Positions 1 through 8,527 of a stretch of DNA of 64,000 nucleotides are shown here, in pieces. The notes beneath the pieces are model-generated. The model was not told the origin of the DNA. It did not search any database and saw nothing but the letters and a program-made list of their open reading frames with translations. Origin of the DNA: JAKPUX01 sp035353815 (GTDB lineage Bacteria > Zhuqueibacterota > Zhuqueibacteria > Residuimicrobiales > Residuimicrobiaceae). The translations under genes and the position numbers were made by a program. Location: the NCBI GenBank assembly GCA_035353815.1, contig DAOQAG010000008.1:54656-118655 (forward strand). Reading direction: 5' to 3'. Within the stretch, counting starts at the first letter, position 1. Every line of letters begins with the position of its first letter.

Positions 1-1017
1 CTCCTCGTCCTGGCGCAGGCTGCAGAGCTGGCTGGAGAGATGCTCCGGCAGCATCGGAATCGCCCGGTCCACCAGATAGACCGAAGTGCCGCGGCGTTCC
101 GCCTCCCGGTCGATCGCGCCGGCCGGCGTGACGTAGTGGCTGACATCGGCGATATGGACGCCCAGCTCGAGGTGGCCGTTATCGCAGGGGCGCAGCGACA
201 CCGCATCGTCAAAATCCCGGGCATCAACCGGATCGATGGTGAAGATCAGCCAGTCGCGGCAGTCGAGTCGCCGGTTGTATTCGGCAAGGGGAATCTGCGC
301 CTCAAGTCGCAGCGCCGCGGCCTCCACCTCCTCCGGAAACTGCGGGTCGAGATTGAAGCCGTGCACGATCGACAGGACATCGACCCCGGGATCGCCGGGA
401 TACCCGAGCACCTGGAGGATATGGCCTTCCGGATTCTGGTGTGGCGAGGGCCAGCGGTCGATCGCCACCACCACCTTTTGCCCCTCCTCGGCCCCCGATT
501 CCTCCGGCTCGGGCACGATGATGTCGGTCTGGATCTTGATCTCGTCCGGGATCACATAGGCGTACTTGCGTCCCCAGCGGAAGGTGCCGACCACGCGGTC
601 GCGACCCCGGCCGATGATCTCGACCACCTGCCCTTCGAGCCGTTCGCCCTGCCGGGTGGCGAGGAGGCGGACGCGGACGCGATCCCGGTGCAGGGCAGAG
701 CCCATCTGCCTGGCGCCGACATAGACGTCCTCCCGGCCATCGTCGCGCGTCACAAAACCAAAGCCTTGCGAATTGACGCGCAGGACGCCCGTGATCAGCG
801 GCGACTGGCTCGGTGAGGCATAACGGTTCTTGTGCAGCTTGAGCAGAGCGCCCTCCTGCACCAGCCGGCGCAAGGTCTTGCGCAGCTCGAGATAGGACTC
901 TTTCGTGACCGCCAGATCCCGCACCAGTTCCTTGCCCTTGAAGCTTTTCTGCGGAAAGCGCGCCACCAGCGCCAAGATTTCCGCACCCAGATCCCGTTCT
1001 TGCGAAGCTTTCGCCAT
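1..1017 (-). CDS. rnr: Ribonuclease R (3' end cut by window edge)
   Basis: Processive 3'-5' exoribonuclease that degrades structured RNA in the cytoplasm. The reading frame starts at the ATG at 1015-1017, preceded by a GGGGAAAGGGG purine stretch, and stays open through base 1, so 339 codons of a roughly 700-codon gene are present. An N-terminal winged-helix region (about residues 10-65) is followed by cold-shock/OB-like segments (VLRVNSQGFGFV, YVIPDEI) and the start of the RNB catalytic domain, including the metal-binding motif DARDFDDA near residue 270 and HIADVSHYV. This order is typical of RNase R rather than RNase II. The S1 domain and C terminus lie outside. A terminator precedes it, so it probably has its own promoter. 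Confidence 0.95.
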   Translation of the reverse strand, partial: MAKASQERDLGAEILALVARFPQKSFKGKELVRDLAVTKESYLELRKTLRRLVQEGALLKLHKNRYASPSQSPLITGVLRVNSQGFGFVTRDDGREDVYVGARQMGSALHRDRVRVRLLATRQGERLEGQVVEIIGRGRDRVVGTFRWGRKYAYVIPDEIKIQTDIIVPEPEESGAEEGQKVVVAIDRWPSPHQNPEGHILQVLGYPGDPGVDVLSIVHGFNLDPQFPEEVEAAALRLEAQIPLAEYNRRLDCRDWLIFTIDPVDARDFDDAVSLRPCDNGHLELGVHIADVSHYVTPAGAIDREAERRGTSVYLVDRAIPMLPEHLSSQLCSLRQDEE

Positions 1018-1058
1018 GGCTATCCCCTTTCCCCGGCATGCCGGATCAGTCCCGCACC

Positions 1059-1091
1059 AAAAAAGGACGGCCCGAAAGTGTTTCGGGCCGT
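1059..1091 (-). terminator. Rho-independent terminator after phosphohexomutase gene
   Basis: An 11-bp perfect inverted repeat (ACGGCCCGAAA / TTTCGGGCCGT, 1067-1091) is followed in the minus direction by a run of six T (1059-1064). It lies 18 bp downstream of the phosphohexomutase stop and separates that operon from rnr. Confidence 0.88.
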
Positions 1092-1108
1092 CTCAGAGCA
1101 CTATCCTC

Positions 1109-2488
1109 TCAAACCGCAAATTCCTGGGGATCGTAAACAATGGCCGGAAACTTGTCCATCTCGCGCCGAAACACCGCGACAATCTCCGCCAGGCGTTCAC
1201 GGGTTTTCGCCTCGAAGCGCAGCACCAGCACCGGCTGGGTATTGGAGGCGCGGATGAGCCCCCAGCCGTCGCCGAAAAGAACCCGCGCGCCATCGATGGT
1301 AATGGTCTCATAGCTGGCGCTGAAGGTCTTGACCATCTCGTCGATGACGGCGAATTTTTCACGGTCCGGGCAATCCACCCGCAATTCCGGCGTGGAGACA
1401 AAGGCCGGCAATTGATCCGCCAGCGCCGAAAAGGGCAGGGAACCGCTGGCGAGGAGGCGCATGAGGCGGCCCGAGGCATAGAGGCCGTCATCAAAGCCAA
1501 AAAACTCGTCGGCGAAGAAGAGGTGGCCGGACATCTCGCCGGCAAAGGGAGCATGCAGCTCTTTCATCTTGGCCTTGAGCAGGGAGTGACCAGTCTTATA
1601 CATCAGCGGAGTACCGCCGAGCCGGCTGATCTCTTCGGGGAGCAGCTGCGAACACTTGACATCAAAAAGGATCGTGCTGCCCGGATGACGGTTCAGCACC
1701 TCACGACTGAGGAGGGCCATCAGGGCGTCGGCGTAAACCAGCCGGCCGCGATCATCGACGATCCCGACCCGATCGGCATCGCCATCATATCCGATCCCCA
1801 GATCCGCCTTTTCGGCCAGAACCAGCTGACGCAGGTCCTGCATGAACCGGGGCACCGTGGGATCGGGCAGATGGTTGGGGAAATGGCCGTCGGGATCGCA
1901 ATAGAGGGGGACCACCTCCAGCCCGAGGCTGCTCCACAGCTCCGGGGCGATGGGACCCGCGGCGCCATTGCCGGCATCGATGACCACCTTGAGCTTGCGC
2001 CCGAAAGTGAATTTGCTGCGCATCATCTCCAGATAGGCGGGATAGATCTCCCGGGGGCTGGCATGGCCGCTGCTGGTGCGCACAAAGGCGCTCTTGAGGA
2101 TGATTTGCTTCAGCGCCTGAATGTCCGGGCCGTAGATCGGTGCGAGCCCCTCGCACATCTTGAAGCCGTTGTATTCGATCGGATTGTGGCTGCCGGTGAT
2201 CATCACGCCGCCATCGGCCTTGAGGTGCTGGATCGCAAAATAGAGGACCGGAGTCATCACCTCGCCGACAGTATCGACATCCAGGCCGGTGGTCAGGACG
2301 CCGTCGATGAAGAGTTTGGCGAGATGCGGCGATGTAAGCCGCACATCATGGCCAACGGCAATGCGTTTGTGGCCGCGTTTGCCCATCCAGGTGCCATAGG
2401 CCCGGCCGATATTATAGGCGACATCGTTGGTCAGGTCTGTTCTGACGACACCGCGAATATCATACTCGCGGAAAATGCCTTCATTCAT
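1109..2488 (-). CDS. Phosphomannomutase/phosphoglucomutase (AlgC-type)
   Basis: Interconverts hexose-1- and hexose-6-phosphates for sugar-nucleotide and cell-surface polysaccharide synthesis. The 459-residue product shows all four alpha-D-phosphohexomutase signatures: the phosphoserine loop ITGSHNP, the metal loop GYDGDADR, the sugar-binding GEMSGH, and a C-terminal phosphate-binding region (RASNTQP). The start at 2488 (MNEGIFREYDIRG) has a strong AGGAGG site 6 bases upstream. A longer open frame upstream overlaps prmC and lacks family similarity. The gene overlaps the 3' end of prmC by 8 bases, indicating translational coupling. Whether mannose or glucose phosphate is preferred cannot be read from sequence. 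Confidence 0.93.
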   Translation of the reverse strand: MNEGIFREYDIRGVVRTDLTNDVAYNIGRAYGTWMGKRGHKRIAVGHDVRLTSPHLAKLFIDGVLTTGLDVDTVGEVMTPVLYFAIQHLKADGGVMITGSHNPIEYNGFKMCEGLAPIYGPDIQALKQIILKSAFVRTSSGHASPREIYPAYLEMMRSKFTFGRKLKVVIDAGNGAAGPIAPELWSSLGLEVVPLYCDPDGHFPNHLPDPTVPRFMQDLRQLVLAEKADLGIGYDGDADRVGIVDDRGRLVYADALMALLSREVLNRHPGSTILFDVKCSQLLPEEISRLGGTPLMYKTGHSLLKAKMKELHAPFAGEMSGHLFFADEFFGFDDGLYASGRLMRLLASGSLPFSALADQLPAFVSTPELRVDCPDREKFAVIDEMVKTFSASYETITIDGARVLFGDGWGLIRASNTQPVLVLRFEAKTRERLAEIVAVFRREMDKFPAIVYDPQEFAV

Positions 2489-3386
2489 GGTTTCCTCCTG
2501 GGGAGAAGAGATGCACAAGTCGTTCCTTGCCGGCCAGATCATGAAACAATTCCACCCCCGCAAAGCCTGCCATGAAGAGGCCTCCGACGGCCTCGGCCAT
2601 GCCATCGCCGATCTCAACAAAGGCCTCGCCCCCGCGCCGCAGCAGCGCGGGCACCCCTTGTGCCAGGCTGCGATACGCTTCCAGACCATCGTCGCCGCCG
2701 ATAAGGGCCGCGCGCGGTTCATGATCGCGAATCTCGGGATCCAGCCCTGCCCACTCGGCACGGCGGATATAGGGCGGATTGGCGACGACGAGATCAAAGG
2801 ACCCTGGCCACTCCGGCAGCGGCGGCGCGGCCAGGTCATGCTCCACCAGCGTCATTCGGCCGTCAAGGCCGTGTGCCGCACAGTTCTTGCGCGCCCAATC
2901 CAGTGCCGCCGGCGAACTGTCCATGGCCACCAGCCCGGCCTGCGGCAGTGCCGACGCCAGGGCAATGGCGATACACCCCGAACCGGTGCCGATATCGAGA
3001 ATCCGGATCCCCTCCTGCTCCGTCAGCATCACCCGCGCACGCTCCAGGGCCTTTTCGACCAGCAGTTCGGTCTCCGGGCGGGGGATGAGCACGCCCGGGC
3101 CTACCTCGATGCGCAGGGACATAAACTCGGTTTCGCCGAGAAGGTACTGCAGCGGCTCATGCGCGGCCAGACGGAGAAAGAGCGACTTATACCGGGCCAG
3201 CTCGCCCGCCTGCAGCGGCCGATCGAACTGCAGATAAAGATCCACGCGGCGCAACTGCAGCACATGCGCAAGCAGCCGTTCGGCGAGCAACCGGCCATTA
3301 GCGAACCCCTTGCCGGAGAGATAGTCTGCACTCCACTGGATGAGCTGGAGCACGCTCCAGACTCGTGTGCCCGCGTTCTCGGCCAT
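2481..3386 (-). CDS. prmC: Peptide chain release factor N5-glutamine methyltransferase
   Basis: SAM-dependent methylation of the glutamine in the GGQ loop of RF1 and RF2. The 301-residue protein has an N-terminal helical domain (residues 1-90, with RLLAERLLAHVL), the PrmC signature LIPRPETE, SAM motif I (ILDIGTGSGCIAIALA) and the catalytic NPPY motif (VVANPPYI) near residue 195. It lies 8 bp downstream of prfA, whose product is its substrate, which strongly supports the call. It overlaps the following mutase gene by 8 bp. Confidence 0.96.
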   Translation of the reverse strand: MAENAGTRVWSVLQLIQWSADYLSGKGFANGRLLAERLLAHVLQLRRVDLYLQFDRPLQAGELARYKSLFLRLAAHEPLQYLLGETEFMSLRIEVGPGVLIPRPETELLVEKALERARVMLTEQEGIRILDIGTGSGCIAIALASALPQAGLVAMDSSPAALDWARKNCAAHGLDGRMTLVEHDLAAPPLPEWPGSFDLVVANPPYIRRAEWAGLDPEIRDHEPRAALIGGDDGLEAYRSLAQGVPALLRRGGEAFVEIGDGMAEAVGGLFMAGFAGVELFHDLAGKERLVHLFSPGGNHE

Positions 3387-3394
3387 CTCCGCCC

Positions 3395-4462
3395 TTAGTC
3401 CATGACCTTGAGCATCTCGGTGCGATCGGCGATCTGCAGCTGTTCAATGAACTCGTCAATATGACCGGCCAGGACCGATTCCAGCTGGTAGAGCGTCAGG
3501 CCGATGCGGTGGTCCGTCACCCGGTTCTGTGGAAAATTGTAAGTGCGGATCTTGGCACTGCGGTCGCCGGTGCTGACCATCGAACGGCGCTTGGCGGTCA
3601 GTTTGGCCTGCTCCTCCGCCAGGGCGAGATCATAGAGGCGCGCGCGCAGCACCTTGAGCGCCTTGGCTTTGTTCTTGTGCTGGGACTTTTCGTCCTGGCA
3701 GCTCACCACCAGCCCCGTGGGGAGATGGGTCACGCGCACTGCGGAATCGGTTGTATTGACGCTCTGGCCGCCGGGGCCGGAGGAGCGAAAGACATCGATG
3801 CGCAGATCGTTGGGATTGATCTCCACATCGATCTCTTCGGCTTCGGGCAGGATCGCCACCGAAGCGGCGGAGGTATGGATGCGTCCGCTTGCTTCGGTCT
3901 GGGGCACGCGTTGCACGCGGTGCACGCCGCCTTCATATTTCATCTTGCCGAAGACATCCTTGCCGGCCAGAGAAAAAATAACTTCGCGAAAGCCGCCGAT
4001 ACCCTGGGCGTTGGCGCTCATGACCTCCAGACGCCAACCTTGACGCTCGGCGTAATATTGGTACATGCGGAAAAGATCCCCGGCGAACAGGCCCGCTTCA
4101 TCCCCGCCGGTGCCGGCGCGGATCTCGACGATGGCGTCCCGCGCATCCTGGGGATCCTTGGGGATCAGCAGCCATTTGAGCTTTTCTTCCAGCGCGGTTT
4201 GTTCGCCCCGCAGCTCTTCCAGTTCGGCCCGGGCCATCTCGACCAGCTCGGGCTCTTCATTGTCGTGGATGACCTTTTCGTCGCCGGCGATATCCCTTTC
4301 GACCTTGAGGTAGCGCTGATAGGTGCCGACGATTTCCGAGAGGTCGGCATCCTCCTTGGCGAGGTCGCGCAGCAGGTGCGGCCTGGCCAGCACCTCGGGA
4401 TCGCTGAGCTGTTGCTGCACCTGCTCGTGGCGGGCGACAATGGCGTCCAGTTTTTCTTTCAC
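3395..4462 (-). CDS. prfA: Peptide chain release factor 1
   Basis: RF1 reads UAA and UAG stop codons and triggers peptidyl-tRNA hydrolysis. The 355-residue length is normal. The catalytic loop SSGPGGQSVNTTDSAVR carries the GGQ motif near residue 230, and GIGGFRE and THLPTGLVVSCQDE are RF1/RF2-conserved; the family motif region RIHTSAASVA is present. The start codon is GTG (4460-4462), with an AGGG site about 9 bases upstream. It sits between DUF1385 and prmC in one operon (gaps of 11 and 8 bp). No programmed frameshift is present, as expected for RF1 rather than RF2. Confidence 0.96.
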   Translation of the reverse strand: MKEKLDAIVARHEQVQQQLSDPEVLARPHLLRDLAKEDADLSEIVGTYQRYLKVERDIAGDEKVIHDNEEPELVEMARAELEELRGEQTALEEKLKWLLIPKDPQDARDAIVEIRAGTGGDEAGLFAGDLFRMYQYYAERQGWRLEVMSANAQGIGGFREVIFSLAGKDVFGKMKYEGGVHRVQRVPQTEASGRIHTSAASVAILPEAEEIDVEINPNDLRIDVFRSSGPGGQSVNTTDSAVRVTHLPTGLVVSCQDEKSQHKNKAKALKVLRARLYDLALAEEQAKLTAKRRSMVSTGDRSAKIRTYNFPQNRVTDHRIGLTLYQLESVLAGHIDEFIEQLQIADRTEMLKVMD

Positions 4463-4473
4463 GGCATCTTCCC

Positions 4474-5403
4474 TTATGAAACCATCTCGATCGCCGAGGG
4501 CCCGGCCTGCAGATCCACGCCGATGGCGCTGCGCAACGCGACCATGGCGACCTCGAGCTGCTGCTCATCCGGCTCGTTGGTGGTAATTTTTTGCAGCCAG
4601 AGGCCGGGCAGGATGAAGGCGCGTACGAAACGGAACCGCGTCGCCCGGGCGGAAAGCTTGATCAGCTCATAGCTGATCCCGCCGATGACCGGCACAAACG
4701 CGATGCGGATGAGGCGGTCGGCGATCGAATCCGGCTTGCCGAGAAACATGAAGACCAGCACGCTGACGACCATGACGATCAGAAGAAAGCTCGTGCCGCA
4801 GCGCGGGTGGAAGGTCGTGAAAGGCCGGGCGCCTGCTGGAGTCAGGGGCTGGTTGTTCTCGTGGGCAAAGATCGACTTGTGTTCGGCGCCGTGGTACTCA
4901 AAAACCCGCTTGATCTCTTTCCAGAGGGAAATGAGATAGATATAGCCGAGGAAGAGAATGAGGCGGATGGCGCCATCGACAAGATTGAAGGCCCAGCCGC
5001 TTTTCAGCCCGAGCAGATCGGTCAGGACCAGCGGCAGATAAAAGAAAAAGGCGATGCCCAGGGAGAGTGAAAAAAGAATGGTGAGCCCCATCCAGAGTCC
5101 GCTCCAGCGGCTCTTTTCCGGCCGGGGCGTGGTCTTTTTTTCCTCCTCGGCCATGGCGATATCGCCGGAGAAATTGAGGGCCTTGACCCCGAGCAGCAGG
5201 GATTCGATGAGGAGCACGCCGCCGCGCAGGATCGGCAGGTTGAGCACCTTGAAGCGTTTAACGATCGAGGTGAAGGGCGTGCACTTGAGGGCGATATTGC
5301 CGTCCGGTTTGCGAACCGCCATGGCGACGCGGTCGGTTCCGCGCATCATCACGCCTTCGATGATGGCCTGGCCGCCAATGGCCAGGGATTCCTGTTCATT
5401 CAT
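4474..5403 (-). CDS. DUF1385 multipass membrane protein
   Basis: Function unknown. The roughly 309-residue protein carries the DUF1385 hallmarks: an N-terminal IGGQAIIEGVMMRG motif, the EYHGAEHKSIFAHE motif and HPRCGTSFLLIVM. At least three to four hydrophobic spans are visible (about residues 105-130, 143-160, 205-225, 230-250). The conserved histidines and acids suggest a metal-dependent membrane enzyme, but that is only inference. The start is ambiguous: ATG at 5403 or the immediately preceding TTG at 5406, which is better spaced from an AAGGA site. DUF1385 genes are often found between rpmE and prfA/prmC, as here, which supports identification but not function. Confidence 0.88.
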   Translation of the reverse strand: MNEQESLAIGGQAIIEGVMMRGTDRVAMAVRKPDGNIALKCTPFTSIVKRFKVLNLPILRGGVLLIESLLLGVKALNFSGDIAMAEEEKKTTPRPEKSRWSGLWMGLTILFSLSLGIAFFFYLPLVLTDLLGLKSGWAFNLVDGAIRLILFLGYIYLISLWKEIKRVFEYHGAEHKSIFAHENNQPLTPAGARPFTTFHPRCGTSFLLIVMVVSVLVFMFLGKPDSIADRLIRIAFVPVIGGISYELIKLSARATRFRFVRAFILPGLWLQKITTNEPDEQQLEVAMVALRSAIGVDLQAGPSAIEMVS

Positions 5404-5428
5404 CAAAACGTTCCGTCCTTGCGATAAT

Positions 5429-5477
5429 AAAATAAAAAAACGGAAGTCCCGTCGCAGCGGCGGGATATCTTCCGTTT
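5429..5477 (-). terminator. Terminator downstream of rpmE
   Basis: A hairpin with outer arms AAACGGAAG and CTTCCGTTT and a GC-rich inner stem (TCCCG/CGGGA) at 5438-5477 is followed on the minus strand by a long T-rich tract (5429-5440). It lies between rpmE and the DUF1385 gene, so the latter may need its own promoter or rely on read-through. Confidence 0.85.
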
Positions 5478-5495
5478 GATGTCTGGGAAAAAAAG

Positions 5496-5708
5496 CTAGG
5501 ATTGCTTGTTCGGCAAATTGTATCTGCGGCGGAATTGTTCGACGCGGCCCGCGGTATCCAGCAATTTCTGCTTGCCCGTGAAGAAGGGGTGGCAGTTGGA
5601 GCAGATATCCAGTTTCTCATCACCGACGGTGGTGCGCACCTTGAAGGTATTGCCGCAGGCGCAGGAGACCGTGCTCACTTCATATTTGGGATGAATACCC
5701 TTTTTCAA
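5496..5708 (-). CDS. rpmE: 50S ribosomal protein L31
   Basis: Zinc-binding (C+) form of L31, 70 residues. The protein begins KKGIHPKYE after the initiator. The four zinc-ligand cysteines are visible as CAC near residue 15 and CSNC near residue 37, followed by HPFFTGKQ, as in typical zinc-type L31. No upstream ATG gives a sensible N terminus; the TTG at 5706-5708 is preceded at 7 bases by GGAGG, so TTG is the start. It lies next to rho, a very widespread pairing. It has its own promoter and terminator, so it can be expressed independently. Confidence 0.95.
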   Translation of the reverse strand: MKKGIHPKYEVSTVSCACGNTFKVRTTVGDEKLDICSNCHPFFTGKQKLLDTAGRVEQFRRRYNLPNKQS

Positions 5709-5752
5709 TGTATATCCTCCAGTTCGTGAATTCGGGGAAATTTGCAATCGAA

Positions 5753-5781
5753 AATATACAAAAATGGCGCATCAATAGCAA
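5753..5781 (-). promoter_or_regulatory. Sigma70-type promoter of rpmE
   Basis: Minus-strand TTGCTA, 17-bp spacer, TATATT. The -10 ends about 45 bases upstream of the rpmE start, in the gap after rho. The hexamers match the consensus seen at other genes in this window. Confidence 0.7.
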
Positions 5782-5795
5782 GAAAAACCTTTTAT

Positions 5796-7043
5796 TTAAC
5801 CATTCATGGAGTCTAAAAACTGTTTATTCGATTTGGTGCCCTGCATCTTGGAGAGCAGGAACTCCATGGCTTCCACGGGCGCCAGTTCGGCCAGCAGCTT
5901 GCGCAGAATCCAGACGCGGTTCAGCTCCAGGTCGCCGAGGAGGAGTTCTTCCTTGCGCGTGCCGGAGCGGTTGACGTCGATGGAGGGGAAGATGCGGCGG
6001 TCGGAGATGCGCCGGTCCAGCACCAGTTCCATATTGCCGGTGCCCTTGAACTCTTCAAAGATCACCTCGTCCATGCGGCTGCCGGTATCGATCAGGGCGG
6101 TGGCGATGATGGTCAGGCTGCCGCCCTCTTCGATATTGCGGGCGGCGCCGAAAAAGCGTTTCGGGCGGTGGAGGGCGTTGGCATCGACACCGCCGGAGAG
6201 GATTTTGCCGCTGTGCGGCACCACGGCGTTGTGGGCGCGGGCGAGGCGGGTGATGCTGTCGAGGAGAATGCAGACATCCTGGCCGTATTCGGTCAGGCGC
6301 TTGGCCTTTTCGAGGACCATATCGGAGACCTGCACGTGGCGCTCGGCCGGTTCATCAAAGGTCGAGCTGATCACCTCCGCCTTGACCGAACGTTCCATAT
6401 CGGTCACTTCCTCCGGGCGTTCGTCGATGAGCAGGACGATGAGCTTCATTTCGGGATGATTGGTGGTGATGGAGTTGGCGATCTTTTGCAGCAGGGTGGT
6501 TTTACCGGTTTTGGGCTGGGCGACGATCAGACCGCGCTGGCCCTTGCCGATGGGGGTGAGCAGGTTCATAATGCGCATGGACATCTCGCCCGCCGTGGTC
6601 TCCAGCTCGATGCGTTCATGCGGGTAGAGCGGCGTGAGGTTGTCGAAGAGGATGATGTTCTTGGCCTCTTCCGGATTTTCAAAATTGACCGCCTCGACCT
6701 TGAGCAGGGCAAAAAAGCGCTCGTTCTCCTTGGGAGGCCGGATCTGGCCGGAGACGGTATCGCCGGTGCGGAGGCCGAAGCGTTTGATCTGCGAGGGAGA
6801 GACATAGATGTCATCCGGCCCGGGCAGATAGTTAAAGTCGGGGGAGCGCAGAAAGCCATAGCCATCCGGCAGGACTTCGAGGACCCCTTCGGCGAAGATG
6901 AGTCCCTCCTTTTTGGTCTGCTCCTCGAGAATCTTGAAGATCAATTCCGATTTGCGCAGGCCGGTACAGCCGGTGACGCCCATGTCCTGGGCCAGCTTGT
7001 TCAGCTCGGCGATTTTCCGCGCTTTAAGTTCAGCAATATCCAT
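5796..7043 (-). CDS. rho: Transcription termination factor Rho
   Basis: Hexameric RNA helicase/translocase that terminates transcription. The 415-residue protein has the N-terminal helix bundle (DIAELKARKIAELNKLAQ), the RNA-binding cold-shock domain (LPDGYGFLRS, DIYVSPSQIKRFGLRTGD), Walker A (QPKTGKTT near residue 179), Walker B (LIVLLIDERPEEV) and the Q- and R-loop regions (SGGVDANALHRPKRFFGAARN). It lacks the long acidic insert seen in some phyla. ATG 7041-7043 is preceded by AGAGG. The 223 bp upstream (7044-7266) hold no gene; I see no clear promoter or leader structure there. Confidence 0.97.
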   Translation of the reverse strand: MDIAELKARKIAELNKLAQDMGVTGCTGLRKSELIFKILEEQTKKEGLIFAEGVLEVLPDGYGFLRSPDFNYLPGPDDIYVSPSQIKRFGLRTGDTVSGQIRPPKENERFFALLKVEAVNFENPEEAKNIILFDNLTPLYPHERIELETTAGEMSMRIMNLLTPIGKGQRGLIVAQPKTGKTTLLQKIANSITTNHPEMKLIVLLIDERPEEVTDMERSVKAEVISSTFDEPAERHVQVSDMVLEKAKRLTEYGQDVCILLDSITRLARAHNAVVPHSGKILSGGVDANALHRPKRFFGAARNIEEGGSLTIIATALIDTGSRMDEVIFEEFKGTGNMELVLDRRISDRRIFPSIDVNRSGTRKEELLLGDLELNRVWILRKLLAELAPVEAMEFLLSKMQGTKSNKQFLDSMNG

Positions 7044-7266
7044 TGGAACCTCTTGATAAGTAGTATGACGTAGGATCTTTGATTGCGGTGTTCAGCATTG
7101 GGGATTCAGCGGCACGAACCGTGCCAGGGTAGCAAACCATGCGTTGTGGCTTTGATCTATTGGCAGCCCCGGGGAAGCACCACCCCACCACCGGACAGAT
7201 ACCAGCACAGCAGGAAATCACACTGGACAGGGAGAGAGGAAACCGGAAGGGCATTTCAGGGAAGGA

Positions 7267-8367
7267 TCAGAGGATAGCCGCTTCGTTTTCCGCCAGAAAG
7301 AAATGCGCCTTGTCCATGTCAAACAACACCCGGTATTCCGAGCGCACAACTGGACGCGATTGCACATTCATCCGCGCCACCAGGGTGTCCGGACCGTTAG
7401 CCAGGTAGACGATGATCTCGTTGCCCATCGGCTCCACCACTTCGACGCGGCAGGGGGCGCTCCGCTCCGGCACGGGAGCCACCGCCGAATCGTACTCGCT
7501 CAGATCCTCCGGCCGGATGCCCAGGATGAGACGCTGGCCGAGGTACGGCTCGAGATGTGCATTCCGGTCATCGGGCAGGCGCAATTGCATTCCGCTCGCC
7601 TTGAACCAGAGTCCATTCTCCCGGATAATCTCTCCCGTAATAAAATTCATCGCCGGCGAGCCGATGAAACCGGCAACAAATTTGTTGACCGGGGCATCGT
7701 AGAGATTCAACGGCGTATCGATCTGCTGCACACGGCCGTCCTTCATCACGACGATACGATCCCCCATGGTCATGGCCTCAACCTGGTCATGGGTGACATA
7801 GATCATCGTCGTTTCCAGGCGGGTATGCAATTTGGAAATTTCGGTGCGCATCTGCACGCGCAGCTTGGCGTCGAGATTGGAAAGAGGCTCATCAAACAGG
7901 AAAACCTGCGGTTTGCGCACGATGGCGCGGCCGACGGCAACCCTCTGCCGCTGGCCTCCGGAAAGCTGTTTGGGTTTGCGATCAAGGAGATCCTCGATGC
8001 TGAGAATGTCAGCCGCCTCCTTGACGCGGCGGCTGATCTCTTCCCGGGGATATTTGCGCAGCTTCAACCCGAAGGCCATGTTCTCAAAGACCGTCATGTG
8101 CGGGTAAAGCGCATAATTCTGGAAGACCATGGCGATGTCCCGGTCCTTGGGCGGCACCTCATTCACGACCCGGTCACCGATGCGGATCTCACCGGCGCTG
8201 ATCTCTTCCAGTCCGGCGATCATGCGCAATGTCGTCGATTTGCCACAGCCCGAAGGGCCAACCAGAACGATGAATTCCTTGTCTTTGATGTCGATATCGA
8301 CCGCATCTACAGCCTTGACCTGATGCTCAAAGATCTTGCTTACCTGGTGCAGCTGGACGCTCGCCAA
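7267..8367 (-). CDS. Sugar ABC transporter ATPase, MalK/UgpC/MsmX family
   Basis: Nucleotide-binding subunit that energises CUT1-type sugar importers. The 366-residue product contains Walker A (GPSGCGKST), Q-loop (MVFQNYALYPH), signature LSGGQRQR, Walker B (FLFDEPLSNLD) and the switch histidine (THDQ), then a C-terminal TOBE/OB regulatory domain (GIRPEDL) of about 125 residues. No permease or binding-protein gene is adjacent, so it probably serves several importers encoded elsewhere, as known for MsmX of Bacillus. The start is TTG at 8365-8367 with GGGAG 8 bases upstream; no better ATG exists. Substrate cannot be deduced. Confidence 0.93.
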   Translation of the reverse strand: MASVQLHQVSKIFEHQVKAVDAVDIDIKDKEFIVLVGPSGCGKSTTLRMIAGLEEISAGEIRIGDRVVNEVPPKDRDIAMVFQNYALYPHMTVFENMAFGLKLRKYPREEISRRVKEAADILSIEDLLDRKPKQLSGGQRQRVAVGRAIVRKPQVFLFDEPLSNLDAKLRVQMRTEISKLHTRLETTMIYVTHDQVEAMTMGDRIVVMKDGRVQQIDTPLNLYDAPVNKFVAGFIGSPAMNFITGEIIRENGLWFKASGMQLRLPDDRNAHLEPYLGQRLILGIRPEDLSEYDSAVAPVPERSAPCRVEVVEPMGNEIIVYLANGPDTLVARMNVQSRPVVRSEYRVLFDMDKAHFFLAENEAAIL

Positions 8368-8498
8368 GATTTAGCTCCCGAAATGCGTTTGTATAGAGGA
8401 AGAATGCTCATGCCAAGGATTTGGACGCGCTCTATGAATGAGGCAAATTGAAGATCAGGGTGTGTTAACATGGGGCAAAGCAGGATTGAATCCTTCTT

Positions 8499-8527
8499 AA
8501 TGTATTAAAGTTTCATCACTTTGTCAA
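8499..8527 (-). promoter_or_regulatory. Sigma70-type promoter of the ABC ATPase gene
   Basis: Minus-strand TTGACA, 17-bp spacer, TACATT. The -35 lies inside the last codons of folC, and the transcript would carry a leader of about 125 bases before the ATPase gene. This separates it from the long operon ending with folC. Confidence 0.78.
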